Assembly: GCA_001795315.1 (NCBI GenBank)
Contig: MGOH01000044.1
Coordinates: forward strand, 1 to 7,505
Reading direction: 5' to 3'
DNA: 7,505 bases
From: Chloroflexi bacterium RBG_19FT_COMBO_48_23
GTDB taxonomy: Bacteria; Chloroflexota; Dehalococcoidia; GIF9; UBA5620
The position numbers and the translations under genes are program-made. This document shows positions 1 through 7,099 of the stretch, one piece after another (positions within the stretch are counted from its first letter, which is position 1; each line of letters starts with the position of its first letter). The notes under the pieces were generated by a model that was not told the origin of the DNA, ran no database searches, and saw only the letters and a list, made by a program, of their open reading frames with translations.

Positions 1-392
1 CAAAAGACTCCCAGTATACTCGTCTCCAAGAGCAATAACCAGATGAAATACTCTTTAGGCCTCAATTGGATATTCCACGACACCAGTACCGCCAAGACGC
101 CGAGGAATGTCATCAGTATCACCAGAGGTAAACTCAGACCATCAACACCAAGATGGTAGAAGGCATTGATTGCCGGTATCCAGGAGAGCTTCTCCTCAAA
201 TTGAATCTGCCCGATAACGCCACCAGAACGGTCAAAGAGGCAGAAGACAGCTATTGACAGAGCAAACGAAGCCAGAGCGAATACCAGGGCTATAAGTTTT
301 ATAGTCCTTTGCTGTGGTTTAGGTAATAAGGCAATAACTATTATCCCGACTACCGGGAGAAAGAGTATTGCTGATAGATAAGGAAAACTCAA
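1..392 (-). CDS. nuoM: NADH-quinone oxidoreductase subunit M, N-terminal part (cut by window edge)
   Basis: This is the first 130 codons of a Mrp-antiporter-like proton-pumping subunit of the complex I membrane arm; the rest lies beyond position 1. I translated it from the minus strand. It opens with a hydrophobic helix (residues 3-22), has a second around 32-52, then the NuoM/ND4-type stretch WIPAINAFYHLGVDGLSLPL at residues 71-90, and RPKEYFIWLLLLE at 111-123, which matches the family pattern around TM3-TM4. The start is TTG at 392. The in-frame codons upstream run TAG, AGA, GAT and then TTG, so the frame is closed just above it, and the first in-frame ATG is at residue 94, far too late. 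A GAGG element nine bases upstream supports TTG. The gap after nuoL is 11 nt. The lysines and glutamate of the proton channel lie outside the window. The identity is secure; the start is likely. Confidence 0.93.
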   Translation of the reverse strand, partial: MSFPYLSAILFLPVVGIIVIALLPKPQQRTIKLIALVFALASFALSIAVFCLFDRSGGVIGQIQFEEKLSWIPAINAFYHLGVDGLSLPLVILMTFLGVLAVLVSWNIQLRPKEYFIWLLLLETSILGVF

Positions 393-401
393 ATCTCTCT
401 A

Positions 402-406
402 CCTCA
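402..406 (-). promoter_or_regulatory. Shine-Dalgarno of nuoM, overlapping the nuoL stop
   Basis: On the minus strand TGAGG reads from 406 to 402, nine bases before the TTG at 392. Its first three bases are also the stop codon of nuoL (404-406). Ribosomes ending nuoL would sit on this site, so nuoM translation is probably coupled to nuoL. The site decides for the TTG start, because no ATG is available in the first 90 codons. Confidence 0.6.
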
Positions 407-2323
407 ACCAAAAAGATAAAAACAGACTGCAATCGCTATCACACCTATAGCAATGGCTATGCCGTATGCCTGCAACTGCCCTGTCTGCGTCCGTCGCATA
501 ACTCCACTAGCTTCATTAGTGCCTCTAGCAACACCGTTCACCGCTCCATCAACAATGCGAGAGTCAAAGATGCTGAGTGCCGCAAAAATCCCATCAACCA
601 GCACCCTGACCACAATCACTCGCTCATAAAGTTCATCGAACCAGTATTTTCGGGAAAATAAGGTGTGCAATGGCTTGAAAACCCTGCCCACAGCTTCAGC
701 CGAAAGCCACTTAGCGCTATACATGGCATAGGCCAGGAAAATACCCAAACCCGCCACCAGCAGCGATATCAATGGCAGTGGATGTGTCAGCATACCGAAG
801 AAGCCACCAATGAAACTATGTACTTCAACATCTCCACCATGACCCAGAAACTGGCTGAATGAGCCGGTAACATTGAGCCATCCAGAGGCAACCGACAAGA
901 CAGCCAGAATGACCATAGGGACAACCATTACCATCGGTGATTCATGAAGCTTACCATGTCCATGCCCGCTGTGGCTTGATGATGCGGCTCCACCTCGATA
1001 TTCACCGCCAAAAGTAATAAATACTGCTCTGAACATATAAAAGGCCGTCATAAATACGGTAATTATAGCTAAGTAGAACAGTATCGGATTATTAGTGAAG
1101 GAATATGCCAGTATTTCGTCCTTACTCCAGAAGCCCGAAAGTGGCCAGATACCGGCGATACTCAATGAGGCAATTAGGAAGGTGATGTAAGTCCATGGCA
1201 TTGCTTTGCGCAAGCCACCCATCTCCCGCATGTCGAAAGTTCCCGTGCTGTGGTTAACACTGCCGGCACCAAGAAACAGTAGAGCCTTGAAGAAGGCATG
1301 GTTGAACAGGTGAAAGATTCCAACGGCAACACCGCCAACACCCAGACCCAGCATCATGTAGCCTAGCTGGCTGATAGTGGAATAAGCCAGAACACGCTTG
1401 ATGTCAGTCATCACCAGACCCATACTGGCAGCGAAAATAGCTGTAAAACCACCGATGACAGCGACCGTAGTTAAGGCCGCATGGGAATGCTCGAACAGCG
1501 GGAAAAAGCGAGCTACCAGGAAGACTCCGGCAGCCACCATCGTCGCCGCATGTATTAGGGCACTGACTGGCGTTGGACCTTCCATGGCATCAGGCAACCA
1601 GACATGCAAGGGAAACTGCGCCGATTTGCCAACAGCGCCGGAGAAAATACCAAGGGCTGCCCAGGTTAAAGTTGTACCAGCCAGAACACCAGCGATAGCT
1701 AAACTATGCAGCTCCTCAATATTGAAAGTTCCCGTATTGTAGAAAAGTAAAAGTATAGCCGCCAGAAAACCGAAGTCTCCAAAGCGAGTAACTATGAAAG
1801 CCTTCTTGGCTGCATTGGCAGCAGAAGGCCGATGAAACCAGAAACCGATGAGTAGATAGGAACCTAAGCCGACACCCTCCCAAAAAAGAAACATGAAAAC
1901 GAGGTTATCGGCCATAACCAAGCCCAGCATACAGGCTGTAAAAAGAGACATGAAGGCAAAATAGCGATGGTAGCCCGGGTCACCATGCATATAGCCTTGA
2001 GAGTAAATTTGAACCATAAGGCTGACCAGGCTGACTACCACCAGCATAACCGCAGTTAGAGAATCAACTAATAGCCCAACCTGGACGCTAAGGTCACCAA
2101 TCACTAACCACTGTATATCGGGTATTTCCAGCTTATGCCCTGGCGCAGCCAGGACTTCCAACAGCACCCATAAAGAGAGGATAAAAGAAATTCCGATAGC
2201 ACCAATGGCGACATAGCCACCGAGCTTCGGACGATTATTAAAGAAAGGCCTGAGAATAAAGGAAATAATGATAAGCGATAAGAAGGGCAATAGAAATATC
2301 AGCCAAGGAGCTTGATGTGGCAT
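404..2323 (-). CDS. nuoL: NADH-quinone oxidoreductase subunit L
   Basis: This is the distal antiporter-like proton-pumping subunit of complex I, 639 residues, a normal length for NuoL. The proton-channel residues can be picked out by motif: Glu149 in FMFLFWEGVGLGSY, Asp183 in TRFGDFGF, Lys233 in GAVGKSAQFPLHVWLPDAM, the HAATMVAAG helix starting at His258, Lys346 in FNHAFFKALLFLGAGSV, and Lys401 in SGFWSKDEIL. A loop at about 441-463 is rich in Gly, Ser and His (His451, 454, 456, 460) and ends in HESP, a common feature of the family. The C-terminal part has KYWFDELYERVIV (about 556 on) and the long lateral helix region, ending in a last membrane helix at about 617-638. The ATG at 2323 overlaps the stop of the upstream small gene (TAATG), with GAGGA seven bases before it. 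The reading frame is intact. Confidence 0.98.
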   Translation of the reverse strand: MPHQAPWLIFLLPFLSLIIISFILRPFFNNRPKLGGYVAIGAIGISFILSLWVLLEVLAAPGHKLEIPDIQWLVIGDLSVQVGLLVDSLTAVMLVVVSLVSLMVQIYSQGYMHGDPGYHRYFAFMSLFTACMLGLVMADNLVFMFLFWEGVGLGSYLLIGFWFHRPSAANAAKKAFIVTRFGDFGFLAAILLLFYNTGTFNIEELHSLAIAGVLAGTTLTWAALGIFSGAVGKSAQFPLHVWLPDAMEGPTPVSALIHAATMVAAGVFLVARFFPLFEHSHAALTTVAVIGGFTAIFAASMGLVMTDIKRVLAYSTISQLGYMMLGLGVGGVAVGIFHLFNHAFFKALLFLGAGSVNHSTGTFDMREMGGLRKAMPWTYITFLIASLSIAGIWPLSGFWSKDEILAYSFTNNPILFYLAIITVFMTAFYMFRAVFITFGGEYRGGAASSSHSGHGHGKLHESPMVMVVPMVILAVLSVASGWLNVTGSFSQFLGHGGDVEVHSFIGGFFGMLTHPLPLISLLVAGLGIFLAYAMYSAKWLSAEAVGRVFKPLHTLFSRKYWFDELYERVIVVRVLVDGIFAALSIFDSRIVDGAVNGVARGTNEASGVMRRTQTGQLQAYGIAIAIGVIAIAVCFYLFG

Positions 2324-2520
2324 TAGAGTTTCCTCAAGACCTCCTCGACAACATGTACCCGCTCCTGCGACACAAGGATGCGGTAGCCAGTCAACCCACC
2401 GCTGCCCGGCTTTTTCTCCGAGTCAGGCAGAATACGCGCAGGTATACCCTCACCTTCAAAAAGCTCCTTCCACATTTCAGCCATTATCAAATTAGGTGTA
2501 CTCTTAACCTGAACCCACAT
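2323..2520 (-). CDS. Small DUF2007-like protein (putative signal transducing) between nuoK and nuoL
   Basis: This is a 65-residue soluble protein that is not a complex I subunit. It looks like the DUF2007 family (putative prokaryotic signal-transducing proteins, thought to share a ferredoxin-like/GlnB-like fold). It has a first strand WVQVKST (2-8), a helix PNLIMAEMWKELFEGEG (9-25), the family's EGIPARIL turn and strand (24-31), a variable Gly/Lys loop (32-45), a strand YRILV (46-50) and a last helix ERVHVVEEVLRKL (53-65). There is no signal peptide, membrane segment or cysteine. The ATG at 2520 is preceded in frame by GAA and a TAA stop, so the start cannot lie further upstream. It follows nuoK by 11 nt with only a weak Shine-Dalgarno, and its TAA overlaps the nuoL ATG. 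It must therefore be co-transcribed and is probably coupled to nuoL. A role in regulating or assembling the complex is inference from position only; the family call is from pattern memory. Confidence 0.72.
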   Translation of the reverse strand: MWVQVKSTPNLIMAEMWKELFEGEGIPARILPDSEKKPGSGGLTGYRILVSQERVHVVEEVLRKL

Positions 2521-2531
2521 TTCTTAGCTCA

Positions 2532-2843
2532 CTACCATTTCATTAAGTCAAATTTGTCTACATCAACAGATTGGCGACTGCGATAAATAGCGATTATTAT
2601 AGCTATGCCAACAGCAGCCTCAGCTGCAGCAACCACTATGACAAATATGGCAAATATCTGCCCGGTAAGCAACATAGGCACAACGTAGCGGGAGAAAGCA
2701 ACCAGTGAGATATTCACCGCATTGAGCATGATTTCAATGCACATCAAAATGACTACAGCATTACGCTTAGCCAGAACTCCATATAACCCGATGGAGAAAA
2801 GAACCGCTGATAAAACAAGATAATGCTCTAGTCCAACTGACAT
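2532..2843 (-). CDS. nuoK: NADH-quinone oxidoreductase subunit K
   Basis: This is the small membrane subunit (ND4L homologue) that links the quinone end of the membrane arm to the antiporter-like subunits. It has 103 residues and three membrane helices (about 7-24, 29-50 and 60-88), the usual form for NuoK. The two membrane glutamates of the central proton axis are present: Glu37 in [14 protein letters not shown] and Glu75 in [13 protein letters not shown]. The C-terminus ends in a family-typical [11 protein letters not shown]. The ATG at 2843 is two bases after the nuoJ stop. A GGGAG element at 2852-2856 lies eight bases upstream, inside the end of nuoJ. Nothing is missing or unusual in the protein. 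Confidence 0.97.
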   Translation of the reverse strand: MSVGLEHYLVLSAVLFSIGLYGVLAKRNAVVILMCIEIMLNAVNISLVAFSRYVVPMLLTGQIFAIFVIVVAAAEAAVGIAIIIAIYRSRQSVDVDKFDLMKW

Positions 2844-2845
2844 CC

Positions 2846-3331
2846 TTATTTCTCCCTTATCAGCACGATTGCACCTAGCACTGCCGCCAGGAGCAACACC
2901 GCAGTAATTTCCACAGGCAATATAAAGCCGCCCTCGCCAAATAGGCTCATACCTATAGCTGCCGTTGTCGGTTGTTGAGGCGGCTCACCACTTGTTTCCC
3001 ATTTGGTGCTTATCACAGTGAACACCATTGTCCCCAAAAGCAACAAGCTCACCACCAGGGCAGGAATACGCAGCTTGCCCGGTGGACTACCGTGCCAAAC
3101 TTCACGTGTAAGCATGATCGCCACAATGATCAATATTGATATAGCCCCCACATAAATGAGTACCTGCACTACCGCCAGAAAGTCTGCGTAAAGAGTTATA
3201 TAAATCACCGCTATGGTTAAGAAAAGCAGAACCAGAGAAAGAGCCGCCCGAAAAACATCGCGCAAGACGACTACAGCCAATGCTGCGCCGACAGTCACCA
3301 GTGCCAATATCCAGAAAATGATATCAAACAC
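2846..3331 (-). CDS. nuoJ: NADH-quinone oxidoreductase subunit J
   Basis: This is the ND6 homologue of the complex I membrane arm, 161 residues with five expected membrane helices. The most conserved part is seen at 50-75, [20 protein letters not shown] and onward, with Tyr60 and Gly62 in the helix that forms the pi-bulge in known structures and gates the water wire between the quinone site and the pumps. A hydrophilic loop follows at about 108-128 ([16 protein letters not shown]), and the last helix is [20 protein letters not shown] at 138-157. The start is GTG at 3331, overlapping the end of nuoI by 8 nt (GTGTTTGA), with AGAGG five bases upstream. The next ATG in frame is at residue 73, inside the conserved helix, which excludes a later ATG start. 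Confidence 0.96.
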   Translation of the reverse strand: MFDIIFWILALVTVGAALAVVVLRDVFRAALSLVLLFLTIAVIYITLYADFLAVVQVLIYVGAISILIIVAIMLTREVWHGSPPGKLRIPALVVSLLLLGTMVFTVISTKWETSGEPPQQPTTAAIGMSLFGEGGFILPVEITAVLLLAAVLGAIVLIREK

Positions 3332-3869
3332 CGCGACCTCTCTTCTTGCTCAGACTCAGCCAGCGCAATTTCTGCCCACCTTCATCTCTGTCCCAGTAAA
3401 CAAGCAAATTCTGTTTAGGCAGAGTTGCCTCAATCTTCGGTCGGGCATAACCACTGGGCTGTCTTGCATCAGATAACTGGAGCTCTTCTTTGCTTAAAAT
3501 TAGCTGTCTCCGTCTATGCTGCGCCCGCTCATAACTGCGCCCCATAGCCAGAGCATCGTATGGGCAAGCCTCGACACATAAGCCACAGAACATACAGCGC
3601 CCGGTATCTATCTCAAACTTATCAACCACATAGTTATTCTCATTGCCTACGTGGGTGACAATCTCAATATTCCCTTGAGGACAAGCCTTAGCACAGGTAG
3701 CACAACCTGTACATCTATCAAGAAACCACACCAACTCATTGCCTCGTATGCGCCGGGAAACGACTAGCTTTTCCTCAGGATACTGCACCGTAATCGGGGC
3801 GCGGAACAGGTGCTTAAAAGTTAGCGCCATCCCTTTAGCTATGCCGATTCCATATCTTTCAAACTTCAA
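3324..3869 (-). CDS. nuoI: NADH-quinone oxidoreductase subunit I (2x[4Fe-4S])
   Basis: This is the ferredoxin-like subunit that carries electrons through clusters N6a and N6b to N2 in NuoB. It has 181 residues. The two [4Fe-4S] motifs are complete: Cys53, 56, 59 and 63 in CTGCATCAKACP, and Cys92, 95, 98 and 102 in CMFCGLCVEACP. The N-terminal amphipathic part (1-30, ending FKHLFRAPITVQYPEE) is typical of NuoI and anchors the subunit to the membrane arm. The C-terminal 50 residues are polar and basic. The start is TTG at 3869, with a perfect AGGAGG eight bases upstream, embedded in the last codons of nuoH; the overlap with nuoH is 11 nt. With no NuoG encoded beside it, N6a could be the entry point for an external donor such as ferredoxin, which is an inference. 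Confidence 0.97.
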   Translation of the reverse strand: MKFERYGIGIAKGMALTFKHLFRAPITVQYPEEKLVVSRRIRGNELVWFLDRCTGCATCAKACPQGNIEIVTHVGNENNYVVDKFEIDTGRCMFCGLCVEACPYDALAMGRSYERAQHRRRQLILSKEELQLSDARQPSGYARPKIEATLPKQNLLVYWDRDEGGQKLRWLSLSKKRGRGV

Positions 3870-4968
3870 CTCGGCCGCCTCCTAAGGTAAACAGCTTCGA
3901 CCATAGAACTATTAGAACACCGGCAAAAACAAAGTTCATTGCCACTATTATCCAGGGAGTAATTTCCGGTAGCCACAGCACTTCAGCAGCGATGACAAAC
4001 AGGTTAATTATGGCCATAGGCAGCAGACCCTTCCAGGCAAAAGCCATTAACTGGTCTACACGCAATCTGGGGAGAGTAGCCCGCATCCACACAATAACCG
4101 AAAACACCGCCACGACTTTAATCAGAAGCCATATAATCGGTGGCAAAAAGGGACCTTGCCAGCCCCCAAGGAACAATGTAGAGATAATGCAGGCATAAGC
4201 CAGAGCATGACCGTATTCGCCGAGATAGAACATGGCAAATTTCATTCCAGAATATTCGATATGGTAGCCGGCGACAATTTCAGAATCTGCCTCAAGGAGG
4301 TCAAATGGGCTCCGGTTCATCTCAGCCACCGTACCGAGGAAAAAGATAATAAAACCAAGAGGCTGAAATATGATGAAAGGAAGATTTTGGGAAGCCACAA
4401 TTTGAGTCATCGACATCGATCCGGCCATCAACACCACACCCAGAATGGCTAGAACCACCGGCAGTTCATAGCTCACCATTTGAGCCACTGCCCTTAAAGC
4501 TGCTATCAAGGCGTACTTATTATTTGACGCCCACCCGGCCATGTATATACCTACGGCGGATACTGAGCTGATTGCCACCACATAAAGTATGCCCACATTA
4601 AGATCGGCTAAGATAGCTCTTTCGCCAAAGGGTACAACAGCAAAAACCATCAACACCGGCACAAAGACTATCACAGGAGCCAGCCAGTGAATCACCTTAT
4701 CACCCTTAGCCGGTACAATGTCTTCTTTCAACAATATCTTCAAAGCCGTGGCAATCGGCTGGAAAATCCCCTCGGGACCAAGCCGGTTTGGACCCAAACG
4801 AATCTGAAATCGACCCAGCAAGCGCCGCTCATACCAGATAAATATAATAACCGTAATCACAACAAAGGCAAGAACAATCACTATGCCGACTATACCCGGC
4901 ACGATATAGGCTGCCCAACCCGGCCAGATACCGCCTAACCACAATTGGAATTGTTCCAGTAATGTCAT
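3859..4968 (-). CDS. nuoH: NADH-quinone oxidoreductase subunit H
   Basis: This is the ND1 homologue, which forms the membrane side of the quinone chamber. It has 369 residues with about eight helices. The two family signatures are present: WYERRLLGRFQIRLGPNRLG (45-64) and AEMNRSPFDLLEADSEIVAG (215-234), followed by HIEYSGMKFAMFYLGEY (236-252). Acidic residues expected along the E-channel are seen at Glu168 (VSYELP), Glu216, Asp223, Glu226, Glu230, Glu238 and Glu251. Two positions differ from the usual consensus: QPIATALK has Thr75 where most members have Asp (ADALK), and Asp228 replaces a usual Glu. I chose ATG 4968, whose A is shared with the nuoD stop (TAATG). The open frame reaches further up to a TTG at 4992, but a GGGGGAGA element lies between the two and serves the ATG. 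It overlaps nuoI by 11 nt if nuoI starts at 3869. Confidence 0.96.
   Translation of the reverse strand: MTLLEQFQLWLGGIWPGWAAYIVPGIVGIVIVLAFVVITVIIFIWYERRLLGRFQIRLGPNRLGPEGIFQPIATALKILLKEDIVPAKGDKVIHWLAPVIVFVPVLMVFAVVPFGERAILADLNVGILYVVAISSVSAVGIYMAGWASNNKYALIAALRAVAQMVSYELPVVLAILGVVLMAGSMSMTQIVASQNLPFIIFQPLGFIIFFLGTVAEMNRSPFDLLEADSEIVAGYHIEYSGMKFAMFYLGEYGHALAYACIISTLFLGGWQGPFLPPIIWLLIKVVAVFSVIVWMRATLPRLRVDQLMAFAWKGLLPMAIINLFVIAAEVLWLPEITPWIIVAMNFVFAGVLIVLWSKLFTLGGGRVEV
3878..3883 (-). promoter_or_regulatory. Shine-Dalgarno of nuoI (AGGAGG)
   Basis: On the minus strand a perfect AGGAGG reads from 3883 to 3878, eight bases before the TTG at 3869. It lies in the codons for the Leu-Gly-Gly-Gly near the end of NuoH. 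It is the strongest site in the window and supports TTG over the internal ATG at residue 14 of the same frame. Confidence 0.75.
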
Positions 4969-6071
4969 TACCGGTCTATCTCCCCCAGACAAACATCAAT
5001 GCTACCGAAGGTAATTATCAAGTCGGCCACTTTCCAGCCGATAACCATGTCCTTCAAGGCGGTCAGATTAATCAGCGTTGGCGGACGTATATGAAATCTA
5101 TAAGGAGCTATAGAATTATCGCTTACCAGATAGAAGCCAAGCTCACCTTTCGGTGCTTCTATATGCCCGTAGGCTTCACCGACCGGCGGGCGGAGCAAGT
5201 GAGGCACTTCAGCACAAACCTCACCTTCAGGGAACTGCGCTATTGCCTGTTCCAAAATACGAACGCTCTGCCTAGCCTCCTGCATTCTCACCCAGTAGCG
5301 GTCATAGTTGTCGCCGACAGTGCCCACCGGTACATCAAAGTCAAAACGGTCATAAATAGAATAAGGGTCAACCTTACGCAGGTCCCACTTAACACCGCTG
5401 GCTCGAAGCACCGGGCCACTGGCTGCAATGTTTATGGCAGTGTCTCTGGGCAAAATGCAAACCCCTTTACTCCTTGCCAATAGAATCTCATTCTGAGCTA
5501 AAAGCTGGTCATATTCGTCAATAAAACGCGGCATTTCAGCCACCCACTTCTTCATAGCCGGCATAAATTCTTCGGGAACATCGTGGCTAACTCCACCGAT
5601 GCGCATATAATTGTAGGTAAGCCGCTGACCGCAAACCATCTCATATAAATCCAGAAGCTTTTCTCTCTCCCGCCACATATACAATACCGGCGTCATCATA
5701 GCTCCAAGGTCGTTAAGGAAAAAGCCGACTGCCATAAGATGGCTCGAAATACGCATCGACTCGGCCATGATAATCCTAAGATACTCAGCCCGCTCGGGAA
5801 TCTCTATCCCTGCCAACTTTTCCACAGCCAGTACATAGGCAAAGTTATTAGTCATGGAGGCTACATAGTCAAGTCTGTCGGTTAGAGGAATTATTTGGGT
5901 ATATGTCCTGGTCTCTCCCAACTTCTCGATGCCCCGATGAAGGTAACCGATAACAGGTTCCAAATCAACAACCACTTCACCATCAAGGGTAACCCTCATG
6001 CGAAAGACACCATGAGTTGACGGGTGCTGAGGTCCCACATTAAGAATAAAAGGCTCAGTTCTTATCGCCAT
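4968..6071 (-). CDS. nuoD: NADH-quinone oxidoreductase subunit D (49 kDa type)
   Basis: This is the quinone-binding subunit of the peripheral arm, related to the large subunit of [NiFe] hydrogenases. It has 367 residues and is not fused to NuoC. It shows NVGPQHPSTHGVFRMR (11-26), the 49-kDa signature GYLHRGIEKL (42-51) and YTQIIPLTDRLDYVASMTNN (57-76). His20 and Tyr69 have the same 49-residue spacing as the quinone-headgroup ligands His38 and Tyr87 of Thermus Nqo4, so I take them as the equivalents. The C-terminus, IITFGSIDVCLGEIDR, is the family's usual ending, where hydrogenases would have nickel ligands. The ATG at 6071 directly follows the nuoC stop (TAGATG), and GGAGG at 6084-6088 is 12 bases upstream. 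Its TAA shares a base with the nuoH ATG, so no nuoE, F or G lies between. Confidence 0.98.
   Translation of the reverse strand: MAIRTEPFILNVGPQHPSTHGVFRMRVTLDGEVVVDLEPVIGYLHRGIEKLGETRTYTQIIPLTDRLDYVASMTNNFAYVLAVEKLAGIEIPERAEYLRIIMAESMRISSHLMAVGFFLNDLGAMMTPVLYMWREREKLLDLYEMVCGQRLTYNYMRIGGVSHDVPEEFMPAMKKWVAEMPRFIDEYDQLLAQNEILLARSKGVCILPRDTAINIAASGPVLRASGVKWDLRKVDPYSIYDRFDFDVPVGTVGDNYDRYWVRMQEARQSVRILEQAIAQFPEGEVCAEVPHLLRPPVGEAYGHIEAPKGELGFYLVSDNSIAPYRFHIRPPTLINLTALKDMVIGWKVADLIITFGSIDVCLGEIDR
4980..4986 (-). promoter_or_regulatory. Shine-Dalgarno of nuoH, deciding its start
   Basis: On the minus strand GGGGGAG reads from 4986 to 4980, 11 bases before the ATG at 4968 and inside the last codons of nuoD. 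It lies downstream of the in-frame TTG at 4992, so it can serve only the ATG. Together with the TAATG stop-start overlap it favours 4968 as the nuoH start. Confidence 0.65.
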
Positions 6072-6512
6072 CTATAGATAATCCCTCCGCAGCGGATGCC
6101 CAACAAATCCTTCCCAGAGCAACAAACGCTTCAAATTAGGATGCCCATCGAAGACGATACCCATAAGGTCATAGATTTCCCGCTCTTGAAAATCAGCAGA
6201 GCGCCATAGACTGACCACTGAAGGCACTACAGGCTTGTCACGATCACGGCATCTGGTCTTCACGACCAGACTGTGGTTATGCTGCAATGAAACCAAATGG
6301 TAAACAACTTCAAAATAATCAATGTAGTCGACGGCAGTTAAGTTTGCAAGATAGTCAAAATCAAGCGCCGGTGTATTTTTCAGAAACTCCGCTACCTGAT
6401 AAAGAGACTCGCTCTTGACAACGACAGCCGCCATATCAGCAGCAACAACTGCACCAGGGGACGCTTTGATTATTTTTTTGGCTACCTGCTCACAATTTAA
6501 GGCCGTGGTCAC
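6072..6512 (-). CDS. nuoC: NADH-quinone oxidoreductase subunit C (30 kDa type)
   Basis: This is a structural subunit of the peripheral arm that packs against NuoD and NuoB and has no cofactor. It has 146 residues, a short stand-alone form (in E. coli it is fused to NuoD). The 30-kDa signature is at about 107-140: [20 protein letters not shown] followed by [20 protein letters not shown] up to the C-terminus. The upstream half ([12 protein letters not shown] at 52-63, [10 protein letters not shown] at 67-76) fits the family fold. The start is GTG at 6512, which overlaps the nuoB stop as GTGA; a GGAGAG element lies 12 bases upstream at 6525-6530. The C-terminal tail that longer NuoC proteins carry after RRDY is absent, and the gene ends one residue later, right at the nuoD ATG. 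Confidence 0.97.
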   Translation of the reverse strand: MTTALNCEQVAKKIIKASPGAVVAADMAAVVVKSESLYQVAEFLKNTPALDFDYLANLTAVDYIDYFEVVYHLVSLQHNHSLVVKTRCRDRDKPVVPSVVSLWRSADFQEREIYDLMGIVFDGHPNLKRLLLWEGFVGHPLRRDYL

Positions 6513-7099
6513 GCTCTTTTTATACTCTCCTTGACGATTTTCTGATGTATCTTCGTTATGCCATAAAGCAAGCTCTCAGGGCGAGGCGGACACCCGGGCA
6601 CATAGACATCAACCGGAATTATGCGATTGACGCCCGGGACAACGCTGTATGACTCCTTGAAGGGCCCGCCGCTGATGCTGCACTGTCCCATAGCTATCAC
6701 CCATTTAGGTTCAGGCATCTGCTCGTATACCAGTTTAACCGCCGGTGCCATCTTCCAGGTAAGCGTTCCGGCGACAATCATCAGGTCAGCCTGGCGAGGC
6801 GACCAGCGGAAGATATCCATACCGAAGCGAGAGATATCAAAACGAGAAGCCGCCGTACCAATCATCTCAAATGCGCAGCAGGCTAACCCGAACATAAGCG
6901 GAAATATCGACCGCGACCGCGCCCAATCAAGCACATAGTCCACCGTAGTAACAAGAACATTACGCCTGATTTCCTCATCGAGCCAGCTATCAGGGTCAGG
7001 GATAGGATTCTGGGAGGCTGCCATAAGCGAGTTAATTTTTAAGCCCTCAGCGGCATCAATCTCATTCAACGTTGCCATCGAATACTTTTCTATTTCCAT
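6509..7099 (-). CDS. nuoB: NADH-quinone oxidoreductase subunit B (cluster N2)
   Basis: This is the subunit that holds the terminal [4Fe-4S] cluster N2, which reduces quinone at the interface with NuoD and NuoH. It has 196 residues. The four N2 ligands are visible: the adjacent pair Cys74-Cys75 in [10 protein letters not shown], Cys140 in MGQCSISGG, and Cys170 in [28 protein letters not shown] (50-68) and [20 protein letters not shown] (84-103) match the family, the latter near the quinone cavity. About 30 residues precede the usual core and are low in hydrophobics. The ATG at 7099 has AAGGAG seven bases upstream (7107-7112) and overlaps nuoA by 10 nt. Another ATG eight codons in (7078) has a poorer site. 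GQCSISGG differs from the GACASSGG form of many bacteria, but variation there is common. Confidence 0.98.
   Translation of the reverse strand: MEIEKYSMATLNEIDAAEGLKINSLMAASQNPIPDPDSWLDEEIRRNVLVTTVDYVLDWARSRSIFPLMFGLACCAFEMIGTAASRFDISRFGMDIFRWSPRQADLMIVAGTLTWKMAPAVKLVYEQMPEPKWVIAMGQCSISGGPFKESYSVVPGVNRIIPVDVYVPGCPPRPESLLYGITKIHQKIVKESIKRA

Noticed and set aside
381..392. Lack of an ATG at the start of nuoM, first suspected as a truncation or frameshift
   Set aside because: The frame from TTG 392 gives a full, family-typical N-terminus with a good ribosome binding site, so the gene is intact as far as it can be seen.
944..973. His/Gly/Ser-rich loop of NuoL (His451 to His460) as a possible metal site
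   Set aside because: Such loops ending in HESP are common in NuoL proteins and vary between species; nothing here marks a specific metal site.
4962..5483. A 173-codon plus-strand open frame antisense to nuoD
   Set aside because: It lies wholly within nuoD and its overlap with nuoH, its protein resembles no family I know, and nuoD has clear signatures. It is a shadow frame, as are the other plus-strand frames (for example 368-661, 1398-1742, 4156-4452, 6621-6938).
6663..6683. NuoB GQCSISGG in place of the common GACASSGG around an N2 ligand
   Set aside because: The ligand Cys140 is kept and the flanking residues vary widely between NuoB groups, so this is lineage variation.
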